NCBI GenBank assembly: GCA_036346225.1
Contig: JARFIW010000899.1
Span: 1,860,001-1,924,000, forward strand
Origin: Platerodrilus igneus
Lineage: Eukaryota > Arthropoda > Insecta > Coleoptera > Lycidae
Reading direction: 5' to 3'
DNA length: 64,000 bases
Position 1 is the stretch's first letter. Each line of letters opens with the position of its first letter. Below, piece by piece: positions 1 to 11,660 of the stretch. The notes below the pieces were generated by a model that saw only the letters and a list, made by a program, of their open reading frames with translations, was not told the DNA's origin and made no database searches. The position numbers were made by a program, and so were the translations under genes.

Positions 1-1053
1 ATGTTTCTAAGGATAAACTCATAAAGCGGAAGCTATCGATGAATCTATAGTTGATTAAGTTCTCAGGAATATATTTTGTGATGGAGATATATTTTTCCTT
101 TGTTACTGGTAACACTTCTACACGTCCATCCAAATCAACGGCAATACTTTTCATTATGAAAGGGCTATCGTATTCACTTAGGTTGTGGAAAACTTTCGGA
201 ATCGTATGAGAATCTTGATATACGATATTACAGCTCGCATGCTCAGGTCCTCTATAATTATTAGTCCGCACTAAATGATTATGGTCCTGAACATTTTTAT
301 CCTCTGAACTGAACGGCTCCTCGCAAATATACCAACGTGTTGCACCTATGAAAGCATCTTCCTGTTCTTGTGTCAATGGAGTCATATCATAGAGACGTAT
401 AAAACGGTTTCTACATCTTCTGCAAACTGTTGTAGCTCCATAGTAAACCATTGTACACAATTTTCACCAAGCTAAGATCGGTAAAAGGATAAAGAGTCAT
501 CATAGTCACATTTCGCATAATATCCAATACTATATCGTACATGTTCTTGATACTTCTTCGTAATTCCAGTAAACTTTAGTATACATTCCAGATCTGCATA
601 TATTACGAACGGAACCTTTACTTTATGCTTGAAATTCTTGAGGCGAAGGATCTTGTCTTCTTCCGTAGGCAGTCGAGGTATACATAATTGTTTCATTTTG
701 CAGTCGTTGATGTGATTCATCAATTTTTCTTTTGTAGTAAAATAGTGTAGGCAGCGATCGCAGAAATGTTTCTTTGCATGATCTGAACTTAGTTGCGATG
801 AAACCAGTCGACTTAGATCTTTAATTCAAACATAATGTGAGTTGAATGTTTCATTTCCATCAGTGTATTTAAAGCTTTCCATATCTTCATCATAATACTG
901 GTTATGAATCAAGAGATTCACATATATATTTTTCTTATTCTCCGGTACCAATATAGGAACGGTAGTAAATTTACGTTTGCATAGTTTTAATGTATATACA
1001 TTAACTGATATATCATTTTGTGACTCAAAGTTCTTAATTTGATTTGACTTAAT
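1..1053 (-). pseudogene. Polinton/Maverick-type family B DNA polymerase with HNH-like insert, broken, runs off window edge
   Basis: The minus strand encodes the N-terminal and exonuclease part of a family B DNA polymerase of the type carried by Polinton/Maverick-like elements in arthropod genomes. Reading downward there is NFESQNDISVNVYTL near 1030, a Cys/His segment FCDRCLHYF at 765-739, and the exonuclease I Asp-x-Glu motif in VIYADLEC at about 600-580. Then come a CVQWFTMEL segment, a His-Asn-His stretch DHNHLVRTNNYRG starting at 286 that resembles an endonuclease VII/HNH fold, and RFIDSFRFM near the edge. It is not functional: there are in-frame stops at 826-828 and 472-474 and a frameshift near 385-405. 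The palm and thumb would lie beyond position 1. The family assignment is from memory of conserved motifs. Confidence 0.8.
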
Positions 1054-1465
1054 TTGACTATATCACCACGCCTGAGCTGAACACATAATTTTACATGCGA
1101 TTTTCCAATGCTCCACCCGAAGGTACTACATTGGCCAGGAAGCGAGTTCTTTTTACCTGGAAAATTTGGAATTTTGCGAAACCCTTGCTCTGTTCCAAGC
1201 AAGGTAGAGATCTTTAACGTGCGTGACAACACTCACACACGGGACCTCCATTTTACCTCTCATCCGAACGAGGGTGTATTTTAGTGAAAAATGCTCGCCT
1301 AACATTTTTCAAGCAAACCGTGCCGGGATTCGAACCCGGGACCTTGGACGTAGTAGTCACACACATACCACTACGCCACGGAGCCGCCTACACAGAACAG
1401 ACTAAAGAATTGCAGTTGACTATATCAAAGTACACGAGCTGAAAGCAGAACAAACCAAAGAATCG
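1054..1465. repeat. Tandem duplication of about 53 bp, first copy split by a SINE
   Basis: The sequence TTGACTATATCA occurs at 1054-1065 and again at 1412-1423. In each copy it is followed by a similar GAGCTGAA...CAGAACA...AAAGAAT stretch. With the SINE at 1091-1388 removed, the left copy reads through as a duplicate of the right copy. This is probably a duplicated piece of the upstream part of the LTR-like repeat that follows. Confidence 0.5.
1091..1388 (-). mobile_element. tRNA-derived SINE, family 1, copy 1
   Basis: On the minus strand the head is tRNA-like, with an RNA polymerase III A box (GTGGCGTAGTGG) near 1382-1370 and a B box (GGTTCGAATCC) near 1337-1327. A body follows that contains CACGTTAAAGATC, and the tail ends in CATGTAA at 1091. 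Three other copies share head, body or tail order: 6187-6404, 49989-50209 and 62694-62967. The internal CACGTTAAAGATCCC stretch is the best conserved part. Short ORFs read through it are not genes. The target duplication is unclear here, perhaps ACACA. Confidence 0.8.
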
Positions 1466-2390
1466 CGAAGAATTCCAACTCATTTTTGTGGTACCCAAAA
1501 ATCAGCACGCTCATTGGCCAAGCTAAATTTGGAAATTCTTTTACACTCGGCAATTGAAACACACAATTCCATTGGTTAAAGTAAGCATAGGAAACGGAAG
1601 TGTATAAATATAATTGCAAATTCTTCGAAAGACATTCGTTAGTACGCACCGTAGCCTAAGGAATCATCTTGCAGTGCTCCCCATAGCTTGCAAAACCTTC
1701 AGCGAGTGGTGCTCTCCATAGCCTGCTATACTTCAGCGCGCAGTGCTCTCCATAGCCTGCGTAGTCTCCGACGGTGACGCTATCCGCCGCCGTACCCAGG
1801 GCACGTCACTATAATTCATCAATCAATAGTTAACAAACTACGTGTGGGCGTTAAGCTCCGTTCCATACTTCACCGACAAGTCGTTATTGTGATTGCGTCT
1901 GTCAACTCTACCTCCAAAACACCCCCGTAGAGTTCAACGGCGGCGCACTCGACGGGGCTTAAGGCACCACTACCACGAATCCTTCCAAAGACCGCCGAAG
2001 ACGTTTGGACCTCTTCAAACTGTAAATACTTAATAACTATCGTTCAAGTTCTCACTGAGCCTCATAAGCAAATTCAGAAGTCTTTCGAAGAGCTCCAAAG
2101 ACTACCGAAGACTTTTACAGCCCGTTAAACAGTATTCAATAAGTGTTTCGGTTTATTTTGGTTCCACAAACAACCACGACGCCTTCCGAAGAGTTCCGAA
2201 GATTACCGAAGACTTCTGAACTGCTTCAAACTGTTAAAATCATTCAATTTTAACTACTTCACTTTTATTTTTATGTCTTTATGAAACTTATAATTTTTTT
2301 GCTTATACTTATTAAACAAATAATCATCCAAGCCTACATGCTTTCAGACGCCACCCAGTCGAATGATAACAATAGCAGCGGTTAATATAC
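1425..2390 (+). repeat. LTR-like repeat with TATA box and CCGAAGA motif clusters, copy 1
   Basis: This stretch is repeated in the same orientation at about 34640-35835. Copy 1 has an inverted CCAAT-like ATTGG at 1571, a TATAAATA at 1603-1610 and then a strongly matched segment with reiterated GTGCTCTCCATAGCCTGC-like units. A 3' half follows in which clusters of CCGAAGA recur about every 100 bp. A TATA box followed by shared transcribed-looking sequence suggests an LTR or a terminal-repeat element in miniature. No gag, pol or primer-binding site is recognisable next to it. It could equally be another non-autonomous repeat. Confidence 0.5.
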
Positions 2391-2695
2391 CAGCGGACGA
2401 GTCCATTAGTTGGAGGGTGGAGAAAACCCAGAATAATTATAAACCTGGACTTTGGAACCGTGTTCGTATCGGTTCATGCATGGAAACTTTTAGAATGTCT
2501 CCCATGTAAGATTAGAAATTGAACAACTAGGACTTGGAACTTTTTGTTGTATTAATGCGTATATTGAAATTCCTAGAAAGTTTATCAGTTTTAGCATAGT
2601 TTATTTAATGTAACGTTCACTTGGTGCTTGCATTTTTTAAAGAATGCTGTATCACAACTGATCCCACTTAGAAAATATGCCCCCTTATATACTTT
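2391..2695. other. No gene recognised
   Basis: AT-rich sequence with short ORFs only. No family recognised. Confidence 0.5.
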
Positions 2696-2696
2696 A

Positions 2697-2823
2697 CTAT
2701 GTCGGACATATGTTGCACATATGTCGGACATATATTAGACATATGTCGGACATATGTTGGACATATGTCGGACATATGTTGGATATATGTCGGACACATG
2801 TTGGGCATACGTCGGACATGTCG
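2697..2823. repeat. 22-bp minisatellite (ACATATGTCGG / ACATATGTTGG)
   Basis: About six diverging units alternate ACATATGTCGG and ACATATGTTGG. The unit is nearly self-complementary, so both strands show short artificial ORFs. A GC-rich stretch (about 2840-2920) with repeated GGACCG/CGGTCC follows directly. Confidence 0.85.
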
Positions 2824-3227
2824 GATTTATACAGTACACCCCGTCGTCCGGTCCGCGTCAGGCCGCGCCGGACCGCGACGGGTTGCACTGGACCGCAGGG
2901 AGGGGCCGCTCAAAATTTTATTAATTTTAAACACGCCATTTTTTTTACAACTTTATTAAAAACACATACAATATTTAATTATGAATAAATCTATTGACAA
3001 TTTCTGTGAAACGGTTGTATTCAAACATAGAGTCGCGTATAATTAAGGCATAAGCTTTCATCCACGATTCGACATTTCTTCATAAAATGAAGTCTAATAC
3101 ACACATTTATTACTATTATATGTTAAAAACATGCTTACCCATAATAGAATATCCATACTTACCTGACCGTGAATACCCAATGTAGTAGAAAGAGACGAAG
3201 TCAATCTATCAAAACAACATAGATGTC

Positions 3228-3548
3228 TTGAAATCAGACCAAAACATGTCAACTATGACTGGAAAACCGACTGTATCGAAAACCCAAAATACCAAGTTAA
3301 TAGCTGCACTAAATTCTAAAAGAAGATACGTGATCTACCATAGAAATCTGAAACATGTGTTGAAGAATGGACTTAAATTATCTCCTATTCACCGAGTACT
3401 AAAATTTAGACAAAGCTACTGGCTAAAACCTTACATTGAACTAAATACCGAACTTCGAAAACGAGCAATGAATGAATTTGAGAAGTGTGTTCCACATATG
3501 CTTTCAGCAATCTTTTCCTTTGTAACATTTTCAAATGTTACGTTGTAA
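3228..3548 (+). pseudogene. Polinton-type DNA polymerase B fragment (palm-proximal part)
   Basis: This 106-residue frame contains KRRYVIYHRNLKHVLKNGL followed by IHRVLKFRQSYWLKPYIELN and an NEFEK segment. These stretches are characteristic of the central polymerase region in Polinton-like family B polymerases. It lies on the opposite strand from the polymerase fragment at 1-1053 and covers a later part of the protein, so the two cannot be one uninterrupted gene. It ends just before the expected Phe-Phe-Lys-Leu-Met-Asn segment and is a truncated relic. The M at 3228 is simply the first available start. Confidence 0.7.
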
Positions 3549-3914
3549 ATATAATCTCAATAAGAATTTTAATAAGTAAAATCCAATGATTGCAATACAC
3601 CTTGTAGTGCCCACTATACAATTAGTATATTTGATTAGCTATCGTTAACACGTTGGGACAAAATAATTGTATCACGACAATTGAACCAGCTGTTGTTTTT
3701 AACATTTAACTTACATCCTTAAACGATTTAATAAAAATATATTATTACATTTATAATGTAGATAAATAATTACATTCTAGAATAACATCGTTATGAAGTA
3801 CGTGGTAATATACACAGCCATCTGCCGTAAATATACGAAGATGCAGGTATCGAGTAAATATGAACTGGTTCGAACTCGAAAAAGCAGTTTTAGGTCGCTG
3901 TTTATCAGATCAAC

Positions 3915-4058
3915 ATGGCTTGTTTAGCGTCCTCGGACCTGGATTGCGATAGTCGGGGACGGAATGTAGCGGCGAGAATGGTCGACGTGAGTAGTTTTAT
4001 TTGTAGTGGCAATGCAGAGAAATTGTTCGGTACTTTGGTTCATAAATTAAAAGGATAA
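3915..4058 (+). CDS. Short ORF, candidate first exon of an unknown gene
   Basis: ATG at 3915 in a fair context (CAACATGG) opens a 47-codon ORF beginning MACLASSDLDCDSRGRN and ending at TAA 4056-4058. The first 24 codons are clearly richer in GC than the flanks. They end exactly at GAC followed by GTGAGT (3987), a good splice-donor sequence, so the real coding part may be 3915-3986. No domain is recognised and no acceptor or second exon could be tied to it. It may be chance or part of a transposon leader. Confidence 0.25.
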   Translation: MACLASSDLDCDSRGRNVAARMVDVSSFICSGNAEKLFGTLVHKLKG

Positions 4059-4059
4059 T

Positions 4060-4991
4060 TCGTTTAACATCTACCCTTAAAATCATTAGCTTCGTTTCGT
4101 TTCTTTATTAAAAAAAACCGCCGTGTTGTATTTATTTTACATCTATCTAGGATGTATAGAAGTTCAAAATACCACAAATGTTCGGTACGAGATCGCAAGA
4201 TTTCCACTTAGTTAAATAAAATAAATGTTTTAATTATCAGCGAAGAGGTTTGGTTAAAGTACAAACAACGATAATCTACTACGTAAACAGCACAGCGTCA
4301 ACAATTACAACTGGTTGGTATTACAGATGTCAAACTGGATACAAGAGGTGCATACTAGTTATACGTTTAGTCGACAGATGCCTTTTGTCAAGTACCTTTT
4401 GTTCATTTTATAACAGTGGAGTAATAATCTCTAAAGTGATTAAGAATATCTCATAAATAGAAAGTAAACTAAAAATTTAGAAGCAGGGAATATTTCACAT
4501 TGATTGAATAATTAGAGAATATTATTCAATGCATTTACATCTAAACATAGTTCTTGCTAATTTAAATATAATTAGATATAACAGCTATCAAATGAAGCTT
4601 TAAATTGTTTATTTATTGTTATGATTAAAGAGCCACATTCTAATACTCTTACGAGTTCATCATTATGTATTGTTTTCGTTTATGAAAATTTATACTTCAA
4701 CTTAATTAGATATGTAACTTGCATAAATCACGTTACTGATTTAAAATCTTCTGTTTAAGTATAATTTTACCTCTGCTTTCATCTGAGTAGGAAACGTTGT
4801 TCATTTACTTATTTTATTCATGAATTTTAATATCTATTCAGTCAAATTGTAAGTAGTTAACGGTTCCGATTTCTACATGCCATAAATTTTGTTACATATT
4901 TATTAGAACTAAACGTTAAAATCCATAATTAATGTGGAATTTAAAATCGAAGAAATTACACATACAATTTATAAAAGCATAATTAGAGTTA

Positions 4992-5025
<34 letters not shown>

Positions 5026-5400
5026 AGTTATTTTTTTAAAGACTTTTCTTTTAATCTCCGAATCATAAATACGTTCAATTTTTTTGTGATAACATATGAA
5101 TTGTCAAAGGATATTATGTTACATTATACTTTTCTAAGAAACTTAGAACATTTTTATTTCAAAGAAAAAAAGGTACAAACATTTTCTTTAAGTATATAAA
5201 GGTACTTTCCATTTATGTCATTTTGAAATATATTGGAGGAGCAAACTGCTGCCTCATGTGTTATATTATTAATCTTGTAATTTATTTCAGATATTTCATC
5301 GTTGTAGCCAATTTATGGGTTCTACATTCCCCTTTCTTCCGAATGTAGTGGCGCTCAATATTTAGAATAAATTTTTAATATCTACTCCCCCCTGAACCAT
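4060..5400. other. AT-rich DNA, no gene recognised
   Basis: Only a 68-residue ORF at 4250-4456 with no recognisable motif and a TTA microsatellite. No transposon family identified. Confidence 0.5.
4993..5022. repeat. (TTA)n microsatellite
   Basis: About ten uninterrupted TTA units. Confidence 0.9.
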
Positions 5401-5464
5401 GCTTTCTACCGCTTAGAGTAATGTCTAGAGCATAGCACCGATAACACCAATTACCTCCATAAGG

Positions 5465-8400
5465 TAAACGGTAAAACCTTCTTTCTATATTTGTCGTTTT
5501 TGATCATACAGTTGTTGTTTCTCGTTAAATGCAGCACGGCCTTGTGCTAAATTTTTGTTACATATCCTTTGCACTTTTGCCACCTTGCGTTATTCGATTT
5601 CCTAGGTAGCAAAAATCCTTAATCTCTTGAAAGTTCTAGTTTCCTATTTGTATTGTAGGTTTTAATTTATTTTTCTCGCCTTTCATACTAGTACTTTAGT
5701 AATATTTTTGTTAATTTTCATACCGTATCTCTCTGTTAGAACTGTTTCCATTTCATTAAGAGCTGCTTCTAACACTCCCTTGTTAGATGCTAATACTGGT
5801 ATATCATCTGCGAATCTAAACATATCGATCTTTTATCCCTGCATAATAGTCTAAAATGTCTTTCAGCATTTGGCAGTATTTATTGCCTCTTCAGTGTACA
5901 AGTTAAGAATTAGCAAAGATAGGGCACGTCTTTGTCTCACCCCCTTCCTAATATTTACTCCTCTACGTTTCTGCTCTAATTCTATTACCGCCGTTTGCTC
6001 TTTGTATAAGTAATATACTATACATCTATCCCTAAAACTCACCTCAGAACTAAAGTGGCTGCCCGCGTTCCCCTATTTAGCCTAAACTCAATTTGATCTT
6101 CTAGTATTTCTTCAGTCGGTTTTTCTATCCGTCTTTGTACATTTTCTAGTTAATATTTTTGACACGTTTGCTGTCAAACTTATTACGGCGGTTTCGTAAT
6201 TGATATGAATGTGACTACTAGGCCCAAAGTTCCGGGTTCGAATCCTGACATGGCCCGCTTGAAAAATGTTAGACGAACACTTTTAACAAAAATACGCCCG
6301 CGTTCGTATGAGTGGTAAAAGGTAAGTTCGTGTGTGAGTGCTGCCACGCACGTTAAAGATCCCTACCTTGATTGTAACAGCAAGGGTTCGGCAAAATTCA
6401 AAACTCATCTTCAAATATAACATATTCCAAGCATCCTTTTCAATGTGTCATTCATGCTGCTATTTCCTGTGCTGTATATAAATTCCCTAAATATTCTTGC
6501 CATCTAACCACTTTCTCTACATTTTCTATAATGACATCTCCTTCCGCTCGTGTCTATCTTGTATATTTCGATTTTAGGTTGTACCTCTTAGCAGTTTTCA
6601 TCGATCCACTGCACTCTAGCTTCCTTACATTTGCGAACAATTTTCCATTTGATGGCTTTGTATCTGTTTTTCTACTTCATCTGTCAGTTTTTATATTTTC
6701 GTATTTCTTCTATTAAATTCAAGATATTCTTTATTATCTATGGCTTTTTATTTTCTTTTTGTGTAAACCTCAGAATATCTCTGGTCTTCATGTCTAAGCT
6801 GAATTTAATCTTATACCATTCTGCTTCTATTTCCTTAGTTTCAGAAATTTTCAGCAATCATTTAACATTTCTTCAAATCTTTCGTAGATATTTTTATCTT
6901 TTAGTATCCTAAAGTCAAACCGTCTTCTTCCGTTCCCTTTTTTAAAATTTTTAAATTTTAGCGCGGCCTTCAAAATTACGATGTTGTGGTCAGTGTGTAT
7001 ATCTGTAACTTACACAGTCCATTACTTGATTCATAAACCGTTGTCTAACAAGAATGTAATCTATTTGATATCTTCATGTCTTCTGGTATCTTCCACGTGT
7101 ATCACCTTTTAACATGATTTATGTGGTTGTGACGGTTAAATTGCTTTTGTTGCAAAATTCCACCAGCCTATTTCTCTTGTCGTTTGTAGTGTTTCAATTA
7201 ATTTTGTGGAATGTGTTCTTATGGATATTTGAAAGAAAGCACAAAAATTCCCAAATTACTCTAATGCAATTACTTATGTTTCTAAACGCATACCTTTAAC
7301 GAATACAAATGAATGTTCACAAATACATATATTCTTCATGACGTCATGGATACTCGCAAATACTTAATATTAATTATGAAATCTAGAATAATACGGTTCA
7401 ATTAATTAATTCTACAAATCTACACATAAATCCATACAGACAGTACGGCGTCATCGTGAGTTTCATACAGTTTTTTCTTTGTAAGACGGCGATTCCGCGG
7501 AGCGTAACTTATCTTCTTTTCTACCATTTAACTTGACCCAGCATATTGATTTTTATTAATCTTAGTTTTTATTAATCAGCATGGATACTTTTCAAGATGT
7601 CGACTTCATCATTCTCCCTCGCCAAGTTCTCGTTAGCCAGTCACGTTTTCTCCTTCCCCCTCAACACTCGTGCATCACCGTCCTTACAAGAATACGTCAC
7701 CACACTTCCGTACCGCCAAACTTAAACTTCCAAAACAATATTTAATTACATGTATTTGCAACCACTACACGTTTCTCGTGACTAAAACAAATAAACCTGT
7801 TACCGCTCGTTCCGTACCCTAACCTACCACTAAATTGAGATTACCCGTAATTATTAAGTTTTCATGTTCTTTTATGTATCTTACTATGTCTTCGAGATCT
7901 TTGTAGATTGCTTCTAACTCTGCCTCACTGTAAAAGTTGGCATGTATACCTGTATTTTACTGAACTTACCGGTTTAGATTTTAATCAAACCATGAGTATT
8001 CTTTCGTTCCTTAGTAATTACTTTTCTACACAGTATCCTATCTTTTTTCGCATAACTATACCCACACCCGATTTTCCTTCCTATGATCCTGTATGAATTA
8101 CTTTAAATTCTCCACTCCAAAAATTCCCCGCTTCTGGCAATCGAACTTTGTTGATCCCTACTATGTCTAGTGCTAACCCATCCATTTCAATTTTCAAGTT
8201 CTCTAGCTTACCTACTTGTTTCATACTGCTGACATTTCAAGATCAGATTCGCAAAATGTACCCGACTCTTTTTTTTTTAACTTTTTATCACATCCTCCGA
8301 AGTAGTCTCACCCGGAGATTTGAATGGGGGCCTATTTTAACTCCGGAATCTTATACTACAAAAGACGCGGTCATCTTAAATAAGAAATTAAGTACCCTGG

Positions 8401-8485
8401 GAGGTAATGTTGTGGTATTCCGTTGCCTTCCACATCGCAGTAGTGTCTCAGAGTGTCATACCGACACCCACGCCCTCTGCCATTC
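5465..8485 (-). mobile_element. RTE-type non-LTR retrotransposon, copy C (old, split, 3' truncated)
   Basis: The minus strand carries a decayed RTE reverse transcriptase and endonuclease homologous to the copies at 50.7 and 57.7 kb. The catalytic segment RFADD is readable near 5820 in a context matching IDMLRFADD of the better copies. Endonuclease and 5' leader homology continues up to 8485, where a BEL/Pao element begins; the 5' end resumes at 22488. A SINE (6187-6404) interrupts the RT part, with roughly 200 bp of RT missing beside it. Many stops and indels make this the oldest RTE copy here. The hydrophobic plus-strand ORFs at 6531-6912, 7114-7299, 7908-8096 and 8148-8513 are antisense shadows. 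Confidence 0.85.
6187..6404 (+). mobile_element. tRNA-derived SINE, family 1, copy 2
   Basis: The head begins GGCGGTTTCGTAATTG at 6187, the B box GGTTCGAATCC lies near 6235, and the CACGTTAAAGATCCC core near 6350. The 3' part is truncated. It sits inside RTE copy C and is therefore younger than it. Confidence 0.75.
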
Positions 8486-8796
8486 TGTTTCGTCCCTAAA
8501 CCCTTTTACCTAGGTTATCCTACAACAATAAAGAACCACAGTGGGTGTGTACCATAGTAACTCGTTTTGGCGCGCATCATTTCATCATACAAGTGACTGT
8601 TCGTCCAGCGGCCGTCGAGTTAGCATGTGCTTTTCGCAGTATGTTCGTCGTAGAACCAACAATCAGTAATTACTCAATCATTTACATAAACATTTGATTT
8701 ATTAATTGCATCCAAAGTCATATTTAGTGGTCCTTTACAATCAAACATCCATTAGCAACCCGTAATAAGCTCCTTAATTAATCCGCATTCTTAACA
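8486..8796 (+). repeat. 5' LTR of the BEL/Pao element
   Basis: 311 bp, matching 20714-20740 plus 22185-22487 apart from scattered substitutions and a short indel. Starts TGTTTCGTCCC and ends CTTAACA. No convincing tRNA primer-binding site follows. Confidence 0.9.
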
Positions 8797-9261
8797 TTAT
8801 TATTGTCTTTCGATCAGATTCAGCTTTATGTTTTAATTACAGTTCATTAATTACTTAATTAAGAAAAGTATACAATTGAGTTTATTAAGATTGCAACATG
8901 AATCTATACAATTCCGCATTCGTACTTTCGCATAACATTGTAGGGTAAAATAACTGGTTTTCAATACTAGTTCATCCCTTTCGTGTATAATTCATGAAAA
9001 CAACCGCATTCCTTGTATCTGATATTCGCAGTTAGGGAAAACAAGTTACATATGTTTGTTTGCCGTTTCTCAAATTTACAGGTAGTAAATCGTGTTTGTT
9101 ATTTGCAAGCGCCCTCGCATTATTTGTTTATTTTATAAAAGCCCTGCATCTTAGAAATTATTCGAAATTTTGAGCAAAGATTTTATAAAAGCTCCAACAC
9201 ACGCATTGCATCTTTGGTTGATTTTTGTTGAGCTTGCTTTAAAATAATTATTATTTTACAC
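8797..9261 (+). other. BEL/Pao 5' leader and gag start, decayed
   Basis: Between the 5' LTR and the hAT insertion. No convincing start codon for gag could be picked. Confidence 0.45.
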
Positions 9262-9269
9262 TTTACACG

Positions 9270-10954
9270 TAGTGATGGATTCGAACCAAACCGAACCGAA
9301 CCTTGCCCTAGGTTCGGTTCGGTTCGAAAACTTTTTAGTCCGGTTCGGTTCGAGGTTCGGTTCGAAAAAATATATTCCGGTTCGGTTCGGTTCGGTTCGA
9401 AAAAAACGAACCGAACCTCGAACCGAACCCAACCGGTTCGACATTTTGATATTTTAAACAACTAGTGCGCTCAACTACAAAAATTTAAATGTTTAATGTA
9501 GTTTTCATATTTAGTAGTTGCTACTTTCAAATAAACCCCCCCCCCCAACATTAATTTGCTTTAGATTTTAGTGGCCTAAATCAGATTAATACTATTTGTC
9601 CATGTTTGATTTTTCAATACGTACTATCTTTAACAAAGCGTAATTACAATTAGGTTAATAGTGAAAGCCACCTCTACAATTTAGAAAGTGTTAATAATTG
9701 ATGATTTTTACTAATGTCATTTTACCGTGCAAGAACGGTATCACACGATCTTTGCGATTACTTTTAGTTTTAGTTAGTATAAAAAGAGTATCCAGACAAT
9801 AAGGTGTTGCTGATTTCTTATACAGTACAAACAAAAAGCTGTTTGTCAGTTTATCTTTATTATTATTATTATTTCCTTTGAAAGACAATATCAGATAGTT
9901 CTCGGAAAGAATCATAAATCTACCTCAAATAGCGTTTACGTTTTTCATAATAAAATATAACAGTATTTATGGCACGGGCATTATGTCTGCTTATTATTTA
10001 CATTATACTGTGTTACTTTATGTCTGCATTGAATGAAAAGTTTATGCCGCCATGAGCCATAAACTTCAACCCTTGGTTTTAACAGAAAGTTTGGGGTCAT
10101 TCTTCTGGAGTATCGGCTTCTTCTAAAGACGTTGGTGGTAATGGCCACACTAAATAAACCGTAAATATTTATGGTACCATGCGTTTTGTAACCCCATTTG
10201 TTGAGCAATTATGTACAAAAGAAAAGGAGATTAGTTTTTGCTACAAGGTCACATTTTTTAATATTAATAGAGAGCTGGTTTTCATACAAAAGTAAAAAAT
10301 TCAAAATGATGGACTAGTAATGCATACTTAATTAAGAATTAAATTGTTTCGTTTGTTCTGAAAACTTCTGTAGTTTCTAGACCGTAACCTCGGCTTGTAT
10401 ATGTTTAAGATGGTTTTCAATACGACTTCTGTTCATTAAATAAAATAAGTTTGTTTTTAAAACCAAATTTTCAAAATCATTTCGAGTTTCTTTAATATCT
10501 AATACTAGTTATAAACAAACAACAATTTGAAGTAAGGAGCATTAAACAAATCCAACTAAACTAGAATTCTTTGATCTGCAAACGTGCCTCGATCACAAAA
10601 CTTATTATATATGTAACACTAATACCTATTGAATTTTTTACGTATTGGCTTAAAGCTCGATGACCATGTACATTAGAAAATCATACTATTTCTTATGTGC
10701 TTGCGACTAGAGATTTTTAACATGTGCATTTGGGAGAAATGACATGTTTTTAGTGATAATTTAATTTTTAAACTAAATTTTTATTTAAAAAAATCGAACC
10801 TTTCGAACCGAACCGAACCGAACCTTGAGCTAGGTTCGGTTCGGTTCGAAAAATTTGCCGGTCCGGTTCGAGGTTCGGTTCGAAAATAAAATGTCCGGTT
10901 CGGTTCGAAAAATCGAACCGAACCTCGAACCTGTTCGGTTCGTGTCCATCCCTA
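9270..10954. mobile_element. Non-autonomous hAT element with two palindromic GGTTCG-rich arms (hAT-1)
   Basis: A perfect 8-bp duplication TTTACACG flanks it (9262-9269 and 10955-10962). Ends are TAGTGATGGATTCGAACC on the left and, reverse-complemented, TAGGGATGGACACGAACC on the right, typical hAT-like termini. Each end carries an arm (9270-9445 and 10795-10954) packed with GGTTCGGTTCG and its complement, and each arm can fold on itself. The interior (9446-10794) has no recognisable transposase; ORFs at 9691-9915 and 10 kb have no motif. It lies within the BEL/Pao gag region. Confidence 0.85.
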
Positions 10955-10962
10955 TTTACACG

Positions 10963-11660
10963 TAGTATTGTTTCAACAAAAAATGACTACGCAATAGAAA
11001 AATCGCTAGTTGTAGCGAAACAGACTTTAGCACGTTTGAAAGCTTTTGGAGCCTTATCCAACAATATTGATAAATTTCAGAACCGGCTCAAGTTCGCCGC
11101 CGCGTTTAAAATTGCATCAAAATTATATGACGAATTTCAGTCAGTTAACCGCAACACTTTAATTGATGAATCATCTAAGAATTGGACGGACTTTTGTAAT
11201 TATATATTTGAAATCGATTTATTATTTTGCCAACTAGAGGCTGTTTACATGAGAATCAGTGATGTTCCGCAAAATCAAGATTTGCAAAGTCCAGTCCAGA
11301 CTCAGATGGTAGAAACGCAAGTGACATTGTCACGTCTCAATTCGGTTGAATCAATAACGTTGGAAGTGCCAACTCCTAGCAATAATGTAAGGTTACCAAA
11401 ATTGAATTGGCTCGTTTTGCAGGTGAGCTTAATAAGTGGCCTACCTATATAAATTTATTTAATGCACTCATACACAATAATGACAGTTTATCGCCCATGG
11501 CTAAATTCCAATATTTGATCTCATATCTTTCAAAAGAGCCCTTGTCGATAGTCAAGCACTTGCCTTTGACTTCTGATAATTATTTCATAATATATAATAC
11601 GCTTTTGTCTAGATATCAGAATGAACGTGTCTTAGCTACCATGTGTCTACAAAAGTCAAC
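10963..11660 (+). pseudogene. gag: BEL/Pao gag, N-terminal and central part (DUF1759-like)
   Basis: An open stretch runs from the hAT edge (DYAIEKSLVVAKQTLARL near 10990) through 11036-11452. Continuation in another frame at 11407-11697 contains LARFAGELNKWPTY, KFQYLISYLS and PLTSDNYFIIYNTLLSRYQN, typical of the BEL/Pao gag domain DUF1759. A single-base frameshift lies near 11400-11420, where LPKLN should lead into ARFAGEL. The reading frame is lost near 11660 at the gypsy insertion and gag resumes at about 16190. Confidence 0.85.

Noticed and set aside
1223..1405. ORFs and a tRNA-like sequence with GGTTCGAATCC as a real tRNA gene
   Set aside because: The head is fused to a repeated SINE body found four times; the acceptor stem is poor.
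6531..8513. Several plus-strand hydrophobic ORFs that look like membrane proteins
   Set aside because: They are antisense to the decayed RTE copy C; the same happens opposite copies A and B.
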